Origin: Roseateles sp. DAIF2
GTDB taxonomy: Bacteria > Pseudomonadota > Gammaproteobacteria > Burkholderiales > Burkholderiaceae_C
Assembly (NCBI RefSeq): GCF_015624425.1
Contig: NZ_CP049919.1
Coordinates: 4,092,001-4,156,000 of the forward strand
Length of the DNA: 64,000 nt
Direction: 5' to 3'
Numbering within the stretch: the stretch's first letter is position 1; each line of letters starts with the position of its first letter. The notes beneath the pieces were generated by a model that was not told the origin of the DNA, made no database searches, and was given only the letters and a program-made list of their open reading frames with translations. Positions 8,723 to 18,453 of the stretch are shown in pieces. A program made the translations under genes and the position numbers.

Positions 8723-9193
8723 TCACTCACGGTGATAGGGATGGCCGGCCTGCACCGACCAGGCGCGGTACAGGCCCTCGGCCAGCAGCACGCGCACGAA
8801 GGCATGCGGCAGGGTCAGATCCGAGAGGCGCAGCTTCTCGTCGGCCGTGGCCTTCAGCGCCGGATCCAGGCCGTCCGGGCCGCCGATGAAGATGGCCAGG
8901 TCGCGGCCGTCATGCTTCCAGCGCTCCAGGCGCTCGGCCAGCTGCAGCGTCGTGACGCGCTCGCCGCGCTCGTCCAGGATCACGCGGCGAGCGCCCTTGG
9001 GGCAGGCCGCCTCGAGGCGCGCACCTTCCGCGACCATCATCTGTTCGACGGTCTTGCCGGCGGTGCGCGGCTCGGCCTTGACGGCCTTCAGCTCCAGCCG
9101 CATCTCCGGCGGGAAGCGCTTGGCGAAGTCCTCGTAGGCCGTGTCGGCCCAGGCCGGCATGCGCTGACCGACGGCGATCAGCAGCAGACGCAT
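8723..9193 (-). CDS. rlmH: 23S rRNA (pseudouridine1915-N3)-methyltransferase RlmH
   Basis: A 156-aa SPOUT-fold methyltransferase that methylates pseudouridine 1915 in helix 69 of 23S rRNA. Diagnostic segments are the [12 protein letters not shown]-binding loop and the C-terminal [15 protein letters not shown], where the family's invariant HPYHR is intact. The ATG overlaps the last base of the rsfS stop (ATGA), so translation is coupled. The rsfS-rlmH pairing is conserved across many bacteria. Confidence 0.97.
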   Translation of the reverse strand: MRLLLIAVGQRMPAWADTAYEDFAKRFPPEMRLELKAVKAEPRTAGKTVEQMMVAEGARLEAACPKGARRVILDERGERVTTLQLAERLERWKHDGRDLAIFIGGPDGLDPALKATADEKLRLSDLTLPHAFVRVLLAEGLYRAWSVQAGHPYHRE

Positions 9194-9909
9194 CAGGCCT
9201 TCTTCTTGGCCACGGTCTTCTTGGCTGCGGGCTTGGCGGCCGGGGCCGCCTTCTTCGCCACCGGCCTGGGCGCGGCGGCCTTCTTGGCGGCGGGTTTAGC
9301 GGCCGGCTTGGCAGCCGCCTTCTTGGCGGCGGGCTTGGCCACGCCGACCTTGAGGGTCTTGACCGCCGGAGCCTTGGCCGCCGGTGTCTTGGCCGCGGGC
9401 TTCTTGACGCCGACGGTCTTGCTGACCGTGCCCTTGCGGGCCGGGGCCTTTTTGGCCGGCGCCGTCGCGGCGGCGGTCTTCGTGGCGGGAGCCTTGGCCG
9501 GTTTCTTCTTCGGCGCGGGTTCCTCGTCCTCGGGCTCCGAGGCCTTGACCAGGCGGACCTCGCCATCACCCAGCTTCAGCTTGACCGGCTTGCCACCCCA
9601 GATCTCTTCGAGGTGGTAGTACTCGCGGATCGCGGGCTGCATCACATGCACGACGGCGGCACCGCAGTCGACGATGATCCACTCGCCGTTCTCCTCGCCC
9701 TCGGTCCGCATGACATTCATGCCGCGCTCCTTGACCGTCACGCGCACGCTGGAGGCCAGGGCCTTGGTCTGGCGGTTGCTGGTGCCCGAGGCGATGATCA
9801 CGCGCTCAAACAGCGGCGAGAGGTGTTCGGTGTTGAAGACCTGGATGTTCTGGGCCTTCACATCTTCCAAGCCATCGACGATGGCGCGCTGCAGTTTACG
9901 AATGTCCAT
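9193..9909 (-). CDS. rsfS: Ribosome silencing factor RsfS with a long Lys/Ala/Pro-rich tail
   Basis: Residues 1 to about 110 are a complete RsfS domain ([60 protein letters not shown]). RsfS binds ribosomal protein L14 (uL14) and blocks 30S-50S joining in starvation. The family is normally about 105-130 aa, but here a further 120 residues follow. After an acidic EPEDEEPA segment they consist of KPAAK/AKKAA-type repeats like histone H1 or AlgP tails. The tail is highly basic, low in complexity and probably disordered; RNA or DNA binding is inference. The gene follows nadD by 21 bp. Confidence 0.95.
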   Translation of the reverse strand: MDIRKLQRAIVDGLEDVKAQNIQVFNTEHLSPLFERVIIASGTSNRQTKALASSVRVTVKERGMNVMRTEGEENGEWIIVDCGAAVVHVMQPAIREYYHLEEIWGGKPVKLKLGDGEVRLVKASEPEDEEPAPKKKPAKAPATKTAAATAPAKKAPARKGTVSKTVGVKKPAAKTPAAKAPAVKTLKVGVAKPAAKKAAAKPAAKPAAKKAAAPRPVAKKAAPAAKPAAKKTVAKKKA

Positions 9910-9930
9910 TCAGTTGTCGCTCCGTGGGCC

Positions 9931-10542
9931 TCAGAGGGCCCCGTAAAGGCGGTGACGGGCAATATACCCCGCTACCGCATCGCCCACCATGGGGCGGATG
10001 TCCTCGCCGCGCGACGCCAGGTCGCGCACTTGAGTGGAAGAGATGCCCGAGGGCGGCATCGCAATGATCTCGATCCGGTGCGGCCGACCGGCCAGCTCCG
10101 GCGGCGCCTGCACCGCCGCACCGGCGCGCGCCGCCACCGCCAGGGTGACCCGCTCCAGCAGCGCCGGCCAGTCGCGCCAGGTATGCAGCCGCGCGTACTG
10201 GTCCTGCCCGATCAGCAGGAACAGGTGCTCGTCCGGACGCGTCGCCAGCCGCGCCCGTACCGTGTCTATCGTGTAGCTGGCGCCGTCGCGCTCCAGCTCG
10301 CTGTCGTCGACCGCGAAGCGCGGCTCGCCCGCCACCATCAACTCGACCATCGCGCGCCGATGCTCGGGCGAGGCGAGGCCGCGTCCGGTCCCATCCTGCA
10401 GTTTTTGCCAGGGCCGGCCGGCCGGCAGCCACAGCAGCCGGTCCAGGCCCAGCTGCTGCAGCGCGCAGCGCGCCAGACCCAGATGCGCCAGATGGACCGG
10501 ATCGAAGCTGCCGCCGAACAGACCGACGCGCGTCACAGCCAT
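9931..10542 (-). CDS. nadD: Nicotinate-nucleotide adenylyltransferase NadD
   Basis: A 203-aa enzyme converting nicotinate mononucleotide and ATP to deamido-NAD in NAD biosynthesis. It shows the nucleotidyltransferase motif [12 protein letters not shown] near the N-terminus and the ISSTQVR motif near the C-terminus, both intact. The ATG at 10542 lies inside the end of hemF (10-bp overlap), so translation is probably coupled. It is followed by rsfS, the usual nadD-rsfS order. Confidence 0.96.
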   Translation of the reverse strand: MAVTRVGLFGGSFDPVHLAHLGLARCALQQLGLDRLLWLPAGRPWQKLQDGTGRGLASPEHRRAMVELMVAGEPRFAVDDSELERDGASYTIDTVRARLATRPDEHLFLLIGQDQYARLHTWRDWPALLERVTLAVAARAGAAVQAPPELAGRPHRIEIIAMPPSGISSTQVRDLASRGEDIRPMVGDAVAGYIARHRLYGAL

Positions 10543-11486
10543 AAGTGGCTGGCCTGCTCGTGCGCCCAGTCGCGCGGGCGCAGGAAATCGGTGTAGAGGC
10601 GCGCCTCCGGCGTGCCCGCCTCGGGCTGCCAGTCGTAGCGCCATTTCACCTGCGGCGGCATCGACATCAGGATCGATTCGGTGCGGCCGCCCGATTGCAG
10701 GCCGAACAGGGTGCCGCGGTCGAACACCAGGTTGAACTCGACATAGCGGCCGCGCCGGTAGGCCTGGAAATCGCGCTCGCGCTCGCCATAGGCGTAGGAC
10801 TGGCGCCGCTCGACGATGGGCAGATAGGCCGGCAGGAAGGCATCGCCGACCGAGCGCAGCATCGCGAAGGCGGCGTCGAAACCGCCCTGCTCCTCGGCCA
10901 GCGCGAAGTCGTCGAAGAAGATGCCGCCGATGCCGCGCGGCTCGCCGCGGTGTTTCAGGAAGAAGTACTCGTCGCACCAGCTCTTGAAGCGCGGGTATAG
11001 CTCGGCGCCATGCGGCGCCAGCGCCGCCTCGCAGGTCTGGTGGAAATGCTGAGCGTCGCGCTCGAAGCCGTAATAGGGCGTCAGGTCCATGCCGCCGCCG
11101 AACCAGACCACCGGCGCCTGGCCGGCCGGCAGGGCCGCGAACATGCGCACATTCATGTGCACCGTCGGCACGAAGGGGTTGTGCGGGTGCAGCACCAGCG
11201 AGACGCCCATGGCCTCGAAGGGCGCGCCGGCCAGCTCCGGCCGGTGCTGGGTGGCCGATGGGGGCAAGACCCGGCCCCGCACATGCGAGAAGTTGCAGCC
11301 GCCGCGTTCGAACAGCGCGCCCTCCTCGATCAGGCGCGTCAGGCCGTCGCCCTCCAGCCGGCCGCCGGGCTCGCGCTCCCAGGCGTCGGTCACGAAGGCC
11401 TGGCCGTCGGCACGCTCCAGCGCGGTGATGATCTGCTGCTGCAGACCCAGCAGGTAGTCGCGGACCACCAGGGTGTTGATCGTCAT
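10533..11486 (-). CDS. hemF: Oxygen-dependent coproporphyrinogen-III oxidase HemF
   Basis: A 317-aa cytoplasmic heme-pathway enzyme that oxidatively decarboxylates coproporphyrinogen III to protoporphyrinogen IX using O2. Conserved blocks include [37 protein letters not shown] and [18 protein letters not shown], so it is full length and intact. The ATG at 11486 overlaps the acyltransferase stop (ATGA). Ferrochelatase is also in this window, at the far end. Confidence 0.97.
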   Translation of the reverse strand: MTINTLVVRDYLLGLQQQIITALERADGQAFVTDAWEREPGGRLEGDGLTRLIEEGALFERGGCNFSHVRGRVLPPSATQHRPELAGAPFEAMGVSLVLHPHNPFVPTVHMNVRMFAALPAGQAPVVWFGGGMDLTPYYGFERDAQHFHQTCEAALAPHGAELYPRFKSWCDEYFFLKHRGEPRGIGGIFFDDFALAEEQGGFDAAFAMLRSVGDAFLPAYLPIVERRQSYAYGERERDFQAYRRGRYVEFNLVFDRGTLFGLQSGGRTESILMSMPPQVKWRYDWQPEAGTPEARLYTDFLRPRDWAHEQASHLWL

Positions 11487-12142
11487 GTTCTTTCCAACAG
11501 CTTGACGGGCGCGGCCAGCGTCGGGCGCTTGCCACGCTTGCCGGCATAGAGCTCGGCCAGCAGGGCGAAATCGGCCGCCACATCGCCGCTCAGGTGCACG
11601 AACTGCTGCAGGGTCACGGTGCGGCTGGGGAAGTCGAACGAGGCCAGGCCCACCGGCACTCCGGCCTGCAAGGCCAGATGATAGGCGCCGGAGCGCCAGC
11701 CGGCGGCATGCGAGCGGGTGCCCTCGGGCGCGGCCACCAGCCAGAACAGCTCGTCGCGCTCGCGCGCCGCGCGCAGCTGCGCCGCGGTGTCCGCCACCAG
11801 GCCCTGGGCGCTGTCGCGCCGCACCGCCACGCCGCCCAGCCAGCGCAGCCAGGCGCCGAACAGCGGCAGCTTGAACAGGCTGTCCTTGACCCAGAAGCGC
11901 AGCGGCACGCCGAGGATCCACTTGGCGAAGATGCCTACGGGGAAGTCCCAATTGGAGGTGTGCGGGTAGACCAGCATCACGCCCTGGCGCGCGGGCAGGC
12001 CGTCGCAGACCAGGCGCCAGCCGACCAGGCGGAACAGGCCGCGTGCCAGCCGGCTGCCGCGCGGCCGCCACAGGGGCACGCCGTCCAGCAGCCGCGGCGC
12101 GGCGGGGGCATCGAGGGCGGCGACCGTCGGGCGCAGGCTCAA
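11483..12142 (-). CDS. Lysophospholipid acyltransferase-family protein (PlsC-like)
   Basis: A 219-aa acyltransferase of the PlsC/LPLAT superfamily. The catalytic HX4D is seen as HTSNWD (about residue 60) and the glycerol-phosphate-binding EGTR motif as PEGTRS (about residue 138). Such enzymes move acyl chains onto lysophosphatidate or related lipids at the inner membrane. The acceptor is uncertain, because this short form also resembles acyltransferases outside phospholipid synthesis. The only plausible start is TTG (12142), overlapping the purD stop as TTGA. Confidence 0.85.
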   Translation of the reverse strand: MSLRPTVAALDAPAAPRLLDGVPLWRPRGSRLARGLFRLVGWRLVCDGLPARQGVMLVYPHTSNWDFPVGIFAKWILGVPLRFWVKDSLFKLPLFGAWLRWLGGVAVRRDSAQGLVADTAAQLRAARERDELFWLVAAPEGTRSHAAGWRSGAYHLALQAGVPVGLASFDFPSRTVTLQQFVHLSGDVAADFALLAELYAGKRGKRPTLAAPVKLLERT

Positions 12143-13422
12143 CGCTTGGCCACCGCCCGATGGCCGATGTCGCGGCGGAACTGCTTGCCGGCGAACTGGA
12201 TCGAGGTCAGCGCGTCATAGGCCAGCTGCTGCGCGGTGCGCACCGACTCGCCCAGCGCGGTGACGCAGAGCACGCGGCCGCCATTGCTCAGCAGCTTGCC
12301 GTCCTGCTCGGTCGTGCCGGCATGGAAGACCATCACATCGGCGCTGTCGGCCGGCAGGCCGGTGATCGCATCGCCCTTGCGCGGCGACAACGGATAGCCC
12401 TCGGCGGCCATCACGACGCCCAGCGCGACGCGGCGGTCCCATTGCAGCTCGACCTGGTCCAGCGTGCCGTCGGTGGCATGCATCAGCAGCTCGAACAGAT
12501 CGCTCTTCAGGCGCATCATGATCGGCTGCGTCTCGGGGTCGCCCATGCGGGTGTTGAACTCCACCGTGCGCGGCTGGCCCTGGTCGTCGATCATCAGGCC
12601 GGCGTAGAGGAAGCCGGTGAAGGGGATGCCGTCGCGCGCCATGCCCTGGATGGTCGGCAGGATGATCTCGTGCATCGCCTTGGCGTGCACATTGGGCGTC
12701 ACCACCGGGGCGGGCGAGTAGGCGCCCATGCCGCCGGTGTTGGGGCCCTCGTCCTTGTCCAGCAGGCGCTTGTGGTCCTGGCTGGTGGCCAGCGAGACCA
12801 CGTTCTTGCCGTCGCAGACGACGATGAAGCTGGCCTCCTCGCCCTGCAGGAACTGCTCGATCACGACGCGGGCGCCGCCCTCGTTGTGCACCACGCCCAG
12901 CTTGTTGTCTGCCAGGATCCAATCGATCGCCTCATGCGCCTCGGGCAGGGTCATCGCGACGACCACGCCCTTGCCGGCCGCCAGGCCGTCGGCCTTGATG
13001 ACGATCGGCGCGCCCTGCGCATCCACATAGGCATGGGCCTGGGCGGCATCGCTGAAGGTGGCGTAGGCCGCGGTCGGGATGCCGTGGCGCAGCATGAAGT
13101 CCTTGGCGAAGGCCTTGCTGGACTCCAGCTGCGCGGCCGCCTGGGTTGGGCCGAAAATGCGCAGGCCGCGGGCGCGGAACTCGTCCACCGCGCCGGCCGC
13201 CAGGAAGGCCTCCGGGCCGACCACGGTCAGCGCGATCTTCTCCGCCTCGGCGAAATCGGCCAGGGCCTTGATGTCGCTGAGCGGCACACTCTTCAGATGC
13301 GGGCTGCGTGCGGTGCCGCCGTTGCCGGGCGCCACGAAGACCTGGCTGACGCGCTCGCTCTGCGCCAGCTTCCAGGCCAGCGCATGCTCGCGGCCACCGT
13401 TACCGAGAACCAGGACCTTCAT
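12139..13422 (-). CDS. purD: Phosphoribosylamine-glycine ligase PurD
   Basis: A 427-aa ATP-grasp enzyme for the second step of purine biosynthesis (phosphoribosylamine + glycine + ATP to GAR). It starts [19 protein letters not shown]. It carries the ATP-grasp loop [11 protein letters not shown], the acidic metal-binding region ([13 protein letters not shown]) and the full C-terminal domain. The ATG at 13422 overlaps the yebC stop (ATGA). No other classical purine gene lies in this run. Confidence 0.97.
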   Translation of the reverse strand: MKVLVLGNGGREHALAWKLAQSERVSQVFVAPGNGGTARSPHLKSVPLSDIKALADFAEAEKIALTVVGPEAFLAAGAVDEFRARGLRIFGPTQAAAQLESSKAFAKDFMLRHGIPTAAYATFSDAAQAHAYVDAQGAPIVIKADGLAAGKGVVVAMTLPEAHEAIDWILADNKLGVVHNEGGARVVIEQFLQGEEASFIVVCDGKNVVSLATSQDHKRLLDKDEGPNTGGMGAYSPAPVVTPNVHAKAMHEIILPTIQGMARDGIPFTGFLYAGLMIDDQGQPRTVEFNTRMGDPETQPIMMRLKSDLFELLMHATDGTLDQVELQWDRRVALGVVMAAEGYPLSPRKGDAITGLPADSADVMVFHAGTTEQDGKLLSNGGRVLCVTALGESVRTAQQLAYDALTSIQFAGKQFRRDIGHRAVAKR

Positions 13423-14144
13423 TCTTGGATTTCCGCGTTGTGATAGATCTCCTGGGTATCGTCCAGGTCCTCCAGCACGTCGAGCAGCTTCTGCATGCGG
13501 GCGGCGTCCTCGCCGGTCAGCGCGATCGTGTTCTCGGCGCGCATCGTCACCTCGGCAATCTCCGGCTTCAGGCCGGCGGCCTCCAGCGCGTTCTTCACGG
13601 TCTCGAAGTCGCCCGGCGCGGTCAGCACCTCGATCGCGCCCTCGTCGTCGGTGATCACGTCCTCGGCGCCGGCCTCCAGCGCCACTTCCATCACCCGGTC
13701 TTCCGAGGTGCCGGGCGCGAACACCAGCTGGCCGCAATGCTTGAACTGGAAGGCCACCGAGCCGTCGGTGCCCATATTGCCGCCGTACTTGCTGAAGGCG
13801 TGCCGCACCTCGGCCACGGTGCGGACCCGGTTGTCCGTCATCGTGTCGATCATCACGGCCGCGCCGCCGATGCCGTAGCCCTCGTAGCGGATTTCCTCAT
13901 AGGTCACGCCGTCCAGGTTGCCGGTGGCCTTGTCGACATTGCGCTTGATGTTGTCGGCCGGCATGTTGGCGGCCTTGGCCTTCTCGATCGCCAGGCGCAG
14001 GCGCGGGTTCATCGCGATGTCGCCGCCACCCTGGCGGGCCGCGACGATGATCTCACGCGTCAGGCGCGTCCAGACCTTGCCGCGTTTCTCGTCCTGACGC
14101 CCCTTGCGGTGCTGAATATTGGCCCATTTGGAATGACCAGCCAT
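13419..14144 (-). CDS. YebC/PmpR-family regulator / translation factor
   Basis: A 241-aa protein of the YebC family. It starts [18 protein letters not shown], the family signature, and contains YEGYGIGG and [13 protein letters not shown]. Members were described as DNA-binding regulators; more recent work on the family links them to relief of ribosome stalling at proline runs. It is first in the long minus-strand run; the gap of about 115 bp to the divergent ATPase gene should hold the promoter. Confidence 0.94.
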   Translation of the reverse strand: MAGHSKWANIQHRKGRQDEKRGKVWTRLTREIIVAARQGGGDIAMNPRLRLAIEKAKAANMPADNIKRNVDKATGNLDGVTYEEIRYEGYGIGGAAVMIDTMTDNRVRTVAEVRHAFSKYGGNMGTDGSVAFQFKHCGQLVFAPGTSEDRVMEVALEAGAEDVITDDEGAIEVLTAPGDFETVKNALEAAGLKPEIAEVTMRAENTIALTGEDAARMQKLLDVLEDLDDTQEIYHNAEIQE

Positions 14145-14258
14145 CGACTCGTTCTCCTGGCGAGCGCGACCCTCGCATTCAAGCGACCCGGCGGCTCAGT
14201 TTTGTTGGATAGACTGCGATTTTAGCCGCCCAAGCGAACCCTTCCCCTGGAGAACCCT

Positions 14259-15830
14259 ATGGCCGACCCGATCCTGCTGGCCCGCCACGGCGACACCGAG
14301 TGCCAGTTGCTGCCCCAACTCGCGAACCGGCACGGCCTGATCACCGGCGCCACCGGCACCGGCAAGACCATCAGCCTGCAGACCCTGGCCGAGAGCCTCA
14401 GCAAGATCGGCGTGCCGGTCTTCATGGCCGACGTCAAGGGCGACCTGACCGGCATCAGCCAGAGCGGCAAGCCCAGCGAGAAGCTGCTGGCCACGCTGAA
14501 GGAGCGCGGCATCGAGCCGCCCGCCGCCGCGGCCTGCCCCACCACGCTGTGGGACGTGTTCGGCCGCCAGGGCCACCCGGTGCGCGCCACCGTCTCGGAC
14601 ATGGGGCCGCTGCTGCTCGCGCGCATGCTGGCGCTCAACGAGACCCAGGCCGGTGTGCTGCAGCTGGTGTTCAAGATCGCCGACGACGCGGGCCTGCTGC
14701 TGCTGGACCTGAAGGACCTGCGCGCGATGCTGCAGCATGCGGGCGACAACGCAAGCCAGTTCACCACCCAGTACGGCAATGTCTCGGCCGCCAGCATCGG
14801 TGCGATCCAGCGCGGCCTGCTGCAGGTGGAGGAACAGGGCGGCGACCAGTTCTTCGGCGAGCCGATGCTCAATATCGCCGACTTCATGCAGACCGAGGGC
14901 GGCCTGGGCGTGATCAACATCCTGGCGGCCGACCAGCTGATGAACGCGCCGCGCCTGTATGCCACCTTCCTGCTGTGGATGCTGTCGGAGCTGTTCGAGA
15001 CCCTGCCCGAGGTGGGCGACCTGGACAAGCCCAAGCTGGTGTTCTTCTTCGACGAGGCGCATCTGCTGTTCAAGGACGCGCCGGCCGCGCTGGTCGAGCG
15101 CATCGAGCTGGTGGTGCGCCTGGTGCGCTCCAAGGGCGTCGGCGTCTATTTCGTGACCCAGAACCCGCTGGACATCCCGGACTCGGTGCTGGGCCAGCTG
15201 GGCAACCGGGTGCAGCATGCGCTGCGCGCCTTCACCCCGCGCGACCAGAAGGCGGTCAAGGCCGCGGCCGAGACCATGCGCGCCAAGCCCGGCCTGGACA
15301 TCGCCAGCGCGATCACCGAGCTGGCGGTCGGCGAGGCCCTGGTCAGCCTCTTGGACGAGAAGGGCCGGCCCAGCATCACCGAGCGCGTCTATGTGCTGCC
15401 GCCGGGCAGCCAGATCGGCCCGATCACGTCGGAGCAGCGCGCCGCGCTGCTGAAGAACTCGCTGGTGGCCGGGGTCTATGACCAGGCGGTCGATCGCGAA
15501 TCGGCCTACGAGAAGCTCAGCGGCCGGGTCGCCGCGGCGCCGGCGGGCAAGGGCTCGATGGCCGACGAGGCCGATGCGGCCCTGCGTACCGGGGCAGGTA
15601 CACCGCAGCCACAGGAACAGCAGGGCGGCGGCATGCTGGACGGCCTGAAGGATGTGCTGTTCGGCTCCACCGGCCCACGCGGCGGGCGCCGCGAGGGCCT
15701 GGCCGAGGCGGCCGCCAAGTCCGCCCTGCGCTCGATGGGCACGACGGTGGGCCGCGAGATCATCCGCGGCGTGCTGGGCAGCATCCTGGGCGGCGGCGCC
15801 TCGGGCGGCAGCAGCCGCCGGCGCCGCTGA
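14259..15830 (+). CDS. HerA-like P-loop ATPase, DUF853 family (YjgR-like)
   Basis: A 523-aa cytoplasmic ATPase. Walker A is GATGTGKT (residues 30-37) and Walker B is FFFDEAH (about 262-268), followed by [22 protein letters not shown], the signature of DUF853/YjgR. These proteins resemble the HerA/FtsK translocase clade, but their substrate is unknown. The last 90 residues are Gly/Arg-rich, ending [12 protein letters not shown]. The gene stands alone, divergent from yebC. Length is normal for the family. Confidence 0.92.
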   Translation: MADPILLARHGDTECQLLPQLANRHGLITGATGTGKTISLQTLAESLSKIGVPVFMADVKGDLTGISQSGKPSEKLLATLKERGIEPPAAAACPTTLWDVFGRQGHPVRATVSDMGPLLLARMLALNETQAGVLQLVFKIADDAGLLLLDLKDLRAMLQHAGDNASQFTTQYGNVSAASIGAIQRGLLQVEEQGGDQFFGEPMLNIADFMQTEGGLGVINILAADQLMNAPRLYATFLLWMLSELFETLPEVGDLDKPKLVFFFDEAHLLFKDAPAALVERIELVVRLVRSKGVGVYFVTQNPLDIPDSVLGQLGNRVQHALRAFTPRDQKAVKAAAETMRAKPGLDIASAITELAVGEALVSLLDEKGRPSITERVYVLPPGSQIGPITSEQRAALLKNSLVAGVYDQAVDRESAYEKLSGRVAAAPAGKGSMADEADAALRTGAGTPQPQEQQGGGMLDGLKDVLFGSTGPRGGRREGLAEAAAKSALRSMGTTVGREIIRGVLGSILGGGASGGSSRRRR

Positions 15831-15936
15831 GGCGACGCCTAGCGCCGGCCGGCGGCGCTTCGTCGCGCCGGCCTGGCGGGTGCGGGCCGGGGTGGGCAGC
15901 ATGCGGGCCATCGCATCGCCACCCGAGCCCGCCACC

Positions 15937-16347
15937 ATGCCCAGCAACAGCCTCACGCCCCTGATCGCCATCCATATCACCCTGGCCGGCAGCGCCCTCG
16001 CGCTGGGGCCGGTGGCGCTGAGCCTGCGCAAGGGCTCGCGCGGCCACCGCGCCTTCGGCTATGCCTGGGTCACCCTGATGCTGGGCGCGGCCATCTCCGC
16101 GATGTTCATCCGCGATTACCAATTGCCCAATATCGCCGGCTACACCCCGATCCACCTGTTCGTGCCGCTGACCTTCTGGGCCATCGCCCGCGCGATCTGG
16201 GCGGTGATGCATGGCCAGCTGCGGCGCCACCGCAGCTCGATGTGGGGCGCCTACCTGGGCGGCTGCGTCGCCGCCGGCACGATGGCCCTGCTGCCGCAGC
16301 GCTATCTGGGCCAGCTGGTCTGGCACCAATGGCTGGGCTGGGTCTGA
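15937..16347 (+). CDS. DUF2306-like small membrane protein
   Basis: A 136-aa protein with about four transmembrane helices: IAIHITLAGSALALGPVAL, FGYAWVTLMLGAAISAMF, IHLFVPLTFWAIARAIWAV and a C-terminal GGCVAAGTMALL segment. HITLAGSALALGPV plus GHRAFGYAWV resembles the DUF2306 family, which has no defined role. The ATG at 15937 is preferred; an in-frame ATG at 15901 would add 12 residues without hydrophobic character. It ends 13 bp before the sensor kinase, so it may belong to that operon. Confidence 0.75.
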   Translation: MPSNSLTPLIAIHITLAGSALALGPVALSLRKGSRGHRAFGYAWVTLMLGAAISAMFIRDYQLPNIAGYTPIHLFVPLTFWAIARAIWAVMHGQLRRHRSSMWGAYLGGCVAAGTMALLPQRYLGQLVWHQWLGWV

Positions 16348-16360
16348 GGACTGCACCACA

Positions 16361-17518
16361 ATGCCCGCTGCCCCGCCATCACCGCCCTCGATGAGTCTGC
16401 TCACCCTGCGCCAACACCTGAGCGCCCTGCCCTATGTGCTGCGCATGGGCGCGGCCATCCTGCTGTTCTCGACCGGCATCGGCCTGTTCATCTCGCTGCT
16501 GTGGGACCAGCGGCTGTGGGGCAGCATCGTCTATTCGATCTGCATCGGCCTGAGCTGCTGGAGCCTGATCGACGGCTCCCGCCTGCTGAGCGCGCGGCTG
16601 ATGCACCGGCTGTTCCCGCAGCGCGAGGAGCCGCGGCATGGCTGGCCCGGCTGGCCGGTGATGCTGCTGTGCCTGCTGGTCGCGGTGCCGCTGGCCTACA
16701 GCCTGGGCAGCGCGCTCGCCGACCGGCTGCTGGGCCTGCGCACGCAGTCGCTGTGGGACACGCGCTGGCGCGAGGTGGCCGGCGTGCTGCTGGTGTCGCT
16801 GCTGGCCTCGGTGCTGGCCACCGGTTTCTTCTATGCCCGCGGGCGCCTGGCCGCCGCGCGCACCGAGGCCGAGCAGGCGCGCCGTCTGGCCGCCGAGACC
16901 CAGCTGCGCCTGCTGGAGTCGCAGCTCGAGCCGCATATGCTGTTCAACACCCTGGCCAATCTGCGTGTGCTGATCGCGCTGGATGCGCCGCGCGCGCAGG
17001 CGATGCTGGACCGTCTGATCGCCTTCCTGCGCGCCACGCTGAACGCCTCGCGCAGCGGCGACGAACACAGCCTGCGCGAGGAGTTCGCGCGCCTGGCCGA
17101 CTACCTGGCGCTGATGCAGGAGCGCATGGGCGCGCGGCTCACGCCCGAGCTGCAGCTGCCCGAGGAGCTGGCCGCGCTGCCGCTGCCGCCGCTGCTGCTG
17201 CAGCCGCTGGTGGAGAACGCGATCAAGCATGGGCTGGAGCCGCATGTGGATGGCGGCACCCTGAGCATCGGCGCGGCGCGCGACGGCCGCCTGCTGCGGC
17301 TGACGGTGCGCGACACCGGCGTCGGCCCGGGCCGGGCCGCGATCCAGGACGGCACCGGCTTCGGCCTGGCCCAGGTGCGTGCGCGCCTGGCCACCCGCTA
17401 CGGCGCAGAAGCAGGCCTGAGCCTGCAAGCCGCCGAGGGCGGCGGCACCCGGGTCGAGCTGTGGTTGCCACTACCCGACATCTCCCGCCCCAACGACACC
17501 GCCTCGAGCCAAACATGA
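16361..17518 (+). CDS. LytS/YehU-type sensor histidine kinase
   Basis: A 385-aa inner-membrane kinase. Four hydrophobic helices (about residues 23-45, 50-70, 100-120, 140-165) lead into a short linker and the HisKA_7TM/His_kinase domain. The phosphoacceptor His is in EPHMLFNTLANLR (about residue 191). The N-box is LVENAIKHG, and glycine boxes are DTGVGPG and GFGLAQVRARL. It has no recognisable extracellular sensor domain. The start at 16361 is supported by TGAGGA ten bases upstream; 16391 has no such site. Its stop overlaps the regulator start (ATGA), marking a two-component pair. Confidence 0.92.
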   Translation: MPAAPPSPPSMSLLTLRQHLSALPYVLRMGAAILLFSTGIGLFISLLWDQRLWGSIVYSICIGLSCWSLIDGSRLLSARLMHRLFPQREEPRHGWPGWPVMLLCLLVAVPLAYSLGSALADRLLGLRTQSLWDTRWREVAGVLLVSLLASVLATGFFYARGRLAAARTEAEQARRLAAETQLRLLESQLEPHMLFNTLANLRVLIALDAPRAQAMLDRLIAFLRATLNASRSGDEHSLREEFARLADYLALMQERMGARLTPELQLPEELAALPLPPLLLQPLVENAIKHGLEPHVDGGTLSIGAARDGRLLRLTVRDTGVGPGRAAIQDGTGFGLAQVRARLATRYGAEAGLSLQAAEGGGTRVELWLPLPDISRPNDTASSQT

Positions 17519-18348
17519 GCCCATTGACCGCCACCGCCCTGATCGCCGAAGACGAGCCGCTGCTGGCCGAGGGCCTGCGCGCCGAGCTGGCCGCCCTGTG
17601 GCCCGAGCTGCGCATCGTCGCGATGACCAGCCATGGCCAGGCCGCGCTGGAGGCCGCGTTGGCACAGCGGCCCGAGATCCTGTTCCTGGACATCCGCATG
17701 CCCGGCATGAGCGGGCTGGAGGCGGCCCAGGCCCTGGCCGAGGACTGGCCCGAGGACGGCCGCCCCTTCCCGCTGCTGGTGTTCGTGACCGCCTACGACC
17801 AGTACGCGCTGAAGGCCTTCGAACAGGCGGCGCTGGACTATGTGCTGAAGCCGGCCCAGCGCGAGCGCCTGGCTCAGACCTGTGCGCGGCTGCAGGCAGC
17901 GCTGCGCCAGCGCGCTGGCAGCGATGCCGGCGGCAGCGCCGCCGCAGCGGTGACGCAGCTGCGCCAGCTGCTGGCCGCGCCGGGCGTGGCACAGGCGCTG
18001 GGCCTGCCCGCAACCGCGGCATCACCGCTGCGCCTGCTGCAGGTCAGCGTCGGCAACAGCATCGTGATGGTGCCGGTCGACGAGGTGGTCTATTTCGAGG
18101 CCGCCGACAAATATGTGCGGGTGCTGACCGCCGAGCGCGAGTACCTGGTGCGCGCCTCGCTGCGCGAGCTGCTGCCACAGCTGGACGGCACGCGCTTCTG
18201 GCAGGTGCATCGCAGCCTGGTGGTGCGCGCCGAGGCGATCGCCCGGGCCGAACGCGACGAGGCCGGCCGCCTCAGCCTGGCGCTGCGCCAGCGCCCGGAG
18301 CGACTCGGGGTCAGCCGCATGTACGCGCACCTGTTCAAGGGGCTCTGA
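17515..18348 (+). CDS. LytTR-family response regulator
   Basis: A 277-aa cognate regulator of the preceding kinase. The receiver domain (1-125) has acidic residues EDE near residue 12, the phosphoacceptor Asp in ILFLDIRMPGMSG (about 58), and the switch Thr in FVTAYDQYALKAF. A low-complexity linker leads to a LytTR DNA-binding domain (about 175-277) with VVYFEAADKYVRVLT and FWQVHRSLVVR. Such regulators bind paired direct repeats. A strong bidirectional terminator follows. Confidence 0.94.
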   Translation: MSPLTATALIAEDEPLLAEGLRAELAALWPELRIVAMTSHGQAALEAALAQRPEILFLDIRMPGMSGLEAAQALAEDWPEDGRPFPLLVFVTAYDQYALKAFEQAALDYVLKPAQRERLAQTCARLQAALRQRAGSDAGGSAAAAVTQLRQLLAAPGVAQALGLPATAASPLRLLQVSVGNSIVMVPVDEVVYFEAADKYVRVLTAEREYLVRASLRELLPQLDGTRFWQVHRSLVVRAEAIARAERDEAGRLSLALRQRPERLGVSRMYAHLFKGL

Positions 18349-18367
18349 GCGCAGAAGACAGAAAGAA

Positions 18368-18399
18368 AAACGGCGCCAGCTTTTGGGCCGGCGCCGTTT
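18368..18399. terminator. Bidirectional intrinsic terminator
   Basis: AAACGGCGCC (18368-18377) and GGCGCCGTTT (18390-18399) make a perfect 10-bp stem with a 12-base loop. It lies between the convergent response regulator and TonB receptor, with A/T-rich arm ends that serve both strands. Confidence 0.85.
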
Positions 18400-18453
18400 C
18401 GGGGGTGGGCGCTTGTGGCGCCCGGATTTGGTCTTCGTTCTTTCTCTAGAGCA

